A stretch of DNA of 64,000 nucleotides from Nitrospira sp. (GTDB lineage Bacteria > Nitrospirota > Nitrospiria > Nitrospirales > UBA8639), in the NCBI GenBank assembly GCA_011523385.1, contig WTGX01000018.1, positions 33,591 through 97,590 on the forward strand, read 5' to 3'. Made by a program: the position numbers and the translations under genes. Under the pieces are notes generated by a model. It searched no databases. It was not told the origin of the DNA and worked only from the letters and a program-made list of their open reading frames with translations. This document shows positions 62,817-64,000 of the stretch, piece after piece. Position 1 is the stretch's first letter. Every line of letters begins with the position of its first letter.

Positions 62817-63742
62817 GTGTGGCCTCTTTGTCCGTCTCCCCACCCTGGCTTTCGTTCAAGAACTCGCAACTTCGCGCTACGCGCGCGGGGATTGGCCCGA
62901 CGTTCTTGCAGGGAAGGGGAAACGGGTTTCTTCGTTAAGATGGTCCATTGATCCGGAGTCTGAGCCAGGCGGCGAAACGTCTGTTTCACCACACGATCTT
63001 CCAGCGAGTGAAACGAAATCACACACAGCCTGCCTCCCGGTGCCAGGACGTCGATCGCCTCGTCGAGCCCGGTTTGCAGCGAGCCCAATTCATCATTGAC
63101 CGCCATCCGAAACGCTTGAAAGGTCCGTGTCGCAGGATGAAGGCGTCCGGACCGGTAAGACCGCGGCACGGATTCCCTGATCACGCGCGACAAATCCAGC
63201 GTGCTCCGCAAAGGGGATTGGCGGCGGACCCGCACGATGGCCCGCGCAATCCGTCGGGAATAGCGTTCTTCCCCGAACTCATGAATGATCCGGGCCAACT
63301 GTGTTTCAGGCAGCGTGTTGACGAGGTCTTCAGCCGTGTGACCATAAGTGGGATTCATCCGCATATCCAAGGGGCCATCCTGCTGAAAGCTCAACCCTCG
63401 CTCCGGCTGATCCAATTGCGCCGACGACACACCCAAATCGAACAGGATACCGTCTGCGTGTTCCCCGTTGACTATGTTCATCACCGATTTCACGCGTTGA
63501 AAATTTTCACAAAACAACTGGATCCTGGACCCATAGGCTTGAAGCCTTGTCTGTGCATGGGCAATCGCCTGAGGGTCCCGGTCGATCCCGATGAGGATGC
63601 CATCAGGTGCGCTCACCTTCAGGATCTGCTCCGCAGTCCCTCCCATGCCTATAGTGCAATCCAAATAACACCCTTGTTTACGTGGTCGTAACCAGGTCAA
63701 GACCTCATCTAATAAAACCGGAACATGCTTCAAATTTTCCAA
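62813..63742 (-). CDS. rsmH: 16S rRNA (cytosine-1402-N4)-methyltransferase RsmH
   Basis: RsmH (MraW) methylates C1402 of 16S rRNA and is the usual first or second dcw gene. The 309-residue protein has HVPVLLDEVLTWL, the SAM loop YLDCTIGMGGTAEQIL, FDLGVSSAQLD and the C-terminal VISFHSLEDRVVKQTF. The start is a TTG at 63742 with AGGA close upstream; no ATG fits. mraZ, which normally precedes this gene, is not present in the 258 bases up to the window edge. Confidence 0.96.
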   Translation of the reverse strand: MENLKHVPVLLDEVLTWLRPRKQGCYLDCTIGMGGTAEQILKVSAPDGILIGIDRDPQAIAHAQTRLQAYGSRIQLFCENFQRVKSVMNIVNGEHADGILFDLGVSSAQLDQPERGLSFQQDGPLDMRMNPTYGHTAEDLVNTLPETQLARIIHEFGEERYSRRIARAIVRVRRQSPLRSTLDLSRVIRESVPRSYRSGRLHPATRTFQAFRMAVNDELGSLQTGLDEAIDVLAPGGRLCVISFHSLEDRVVKQTFRRLAQTPDQWTILTKKPVSPSLQERRANPRARSAKLRVLERKPGWGDGQRGHT

Positions 63743-63745
63743 TTA

Positions 63746-63797
63746 TTCCTACATTACTCCTATTTCATCCCACTTTATTCCACTTTTTTCCACTTCA
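63746..63797 (-). promoter_or_regulatory. Five roughly 10-bp-phased GTGG(A/G)/TAGGA repeats resembling MraZ boxes
   Basis: Read on the minus strand, the leader of rsmH contains GTGGA (63793), GTGGA (63783), GTGGG (63773), TAGGA (63762) and GTAGGA (63752). The steps are 10, 10, 10 and 11 bases (measured from the second base of each box), and the first two copies are AAGTGGA and the third AAAGTGGG. MraZ of other bacteria binds tandem GTGGG/AAAGTG-type repeats with about 10-bp period in the leader of this operon. The last copies are also where ribosome binding to the TTG start must occur. Confidence 0.72.
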
Positions 63798-63804
63798 TGG
63801 GTGA

Positions 63805-63832
63805 AATATACTCGTATTCATAATTTTGTCAA
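63805..63832 (-). promoter_or_regulatory. Sigma-70 promoter of the dcw cluster
   Basis: On the minus strand TTGACA (63827-63832) is followed after 16 bases by TATATT (63805-63810). The predicted start near 63798 puts the MraZ-box-like repeats at about +1 to +50, and the TTG start of rsmH about 55 bases downstream. Confidence 0.8.
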
Positions 63833-63952
63833 GCAAAATCAATCACTTATTGATCATGGAAAGTCAAGAAGCCGGAGGTACCTGCTACCACAAAAAATTT
63901 ACACGGATTTAATCGCGGAAAGGGTTTGGGGAAAAAACGAATCTAGGTACAG

Positions 63953-64000
63953 ACCGGGGACATGGTTTACATTTTAAACCGGGGACATGGTTGACACTGG
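63953..64000. mobile_element. Probable end of an insertion sequence (tandem CCGGGGACATGGTT repeats)
   Basis: Two copies of the string ACCGGGGACATGGTT(T/G)ACA lie 25 bases apart at the very window edge (63953-63971 and 63978-63996). Tandem subterminal repeats of this size are known for IS21-type and some other transposons, and strings of this kind flank integrase-type transposase genes. The transposase would lie outside the window, so only the end is seen and the family is not certain. The 63833-63950 stretch between promoter and repeat shows no gene. Confidence 0.55.

Noticed and set aside
63746..63797. Regular 10-bp repeats could be read as a start of a CRISPR or tandem minisatellite.
   Set aside because: Units are far too short and spaced for CRISPR, and their position at +1 to +50 of the dcw promoter fits an operator better.

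Overview
The window reads as one contiguous stretch of a GC-rich, Gram-negative bacterial chromosome. It is dominated by housekeeping operons on the minus strand, with a small plus-strand group at the left edge (nnr, tsaE, mutS) and a few accessory genes. Support for a Gram-negative envelope: a full dcw cluster with a DNPR-type (meso-diaminopimelate) MurE, a GspE/GspF pair, several exported proteins and a FabI/FabL-type enoyl-ACP reductase. The overall style (gene orders, GC, many GTG/TTG starts, unfamiliar exported proteins) would fit Nitrospirota such as Nitrospira, but that is a guess made without a database search.

Layout. 0-3.6 kb (+): end of the NAD(P)HX dehydratase gene, tsaE and mutS, closed by a perfect two-way terminator. 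3.7-5.0 kb (-): two adjacent exported proteins of unknown function. 5.2-15.1 kb (-): M16 peptidase, pnp, rpsO, truB, rbfA, ylxP-like, infB, nusA and rimP, the classical translation/RNA block. 15.3 kb: tRNA-Lys(TTT) with its own promoter and terminator. 15.5-16.9 kb: purA, with a consensus promoter and an attenuator-like leader hairpin. 17-20.1 kb: an accessory patch with a DUF4143 ATPase, an AT-rich gene for a small exported Cys-rich protein, and a protein with a nuclease-like D...ExK motif. 20.2-22.8 kb: panB, metF and folD, three enzymes that meet at 5,10-methylene-tetrahydrofolate. 22.8-25.6 kb: intergenic inverted repeat, a VapBC-type toxin-antitoxin pair with a visible operator, an exported beta-propeller and a Cys-rich protein.

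25.6-35.3 kb (-) is a long co-directional chain: rpsF-ssb-rpsR-yceD-rpmF-plsX-fabH-enoyl reductase-fabD-fabG-acpP-fabF-rnc-cyclophilin. It joins ribosome, fatty-acid and RNA-processing genes. 35.4-38.8 kb: pth, rplY, prs, ispE. 38.9-42.6 kb: gspF, gspE, pgsA. 42.7-44.6 kb: an orphan plus-strand gene, a serine beta-lactamase-like protein and yggT.

44.7-63.8 kb (-) is the division and cell-wall cluster in transcription order rsmH-ftsL-ftsI-murE-murF-mraY-murD-ftsW-murG-murC-murB-ddl-ftsQ-ftsA-ftsZ-pgeF-yggS, mostly with ATGA overlaps or very short gaps. Its promoter lies at 63.8 kb, followed by five roughly 10-bp-phased GTGG(A/G)/TAGGA repeats that look like MraZ boxes. No mraZ gene lies between them and the window edge. 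Instead the last 50 bases hold a tandem repeat that looks like the end of an insertion sequence.

The observations most worth following are the MraZ-box/IS junction, the 37-bp palindrome over the DUF4143 start codon, the VapB operator inside its promoter spacer, the exported pair at 3.7-5.0 kb, the accessory patch at 17-20 kb and the purA leader. I saw no CRISPR array, rRNA or intact transposase.
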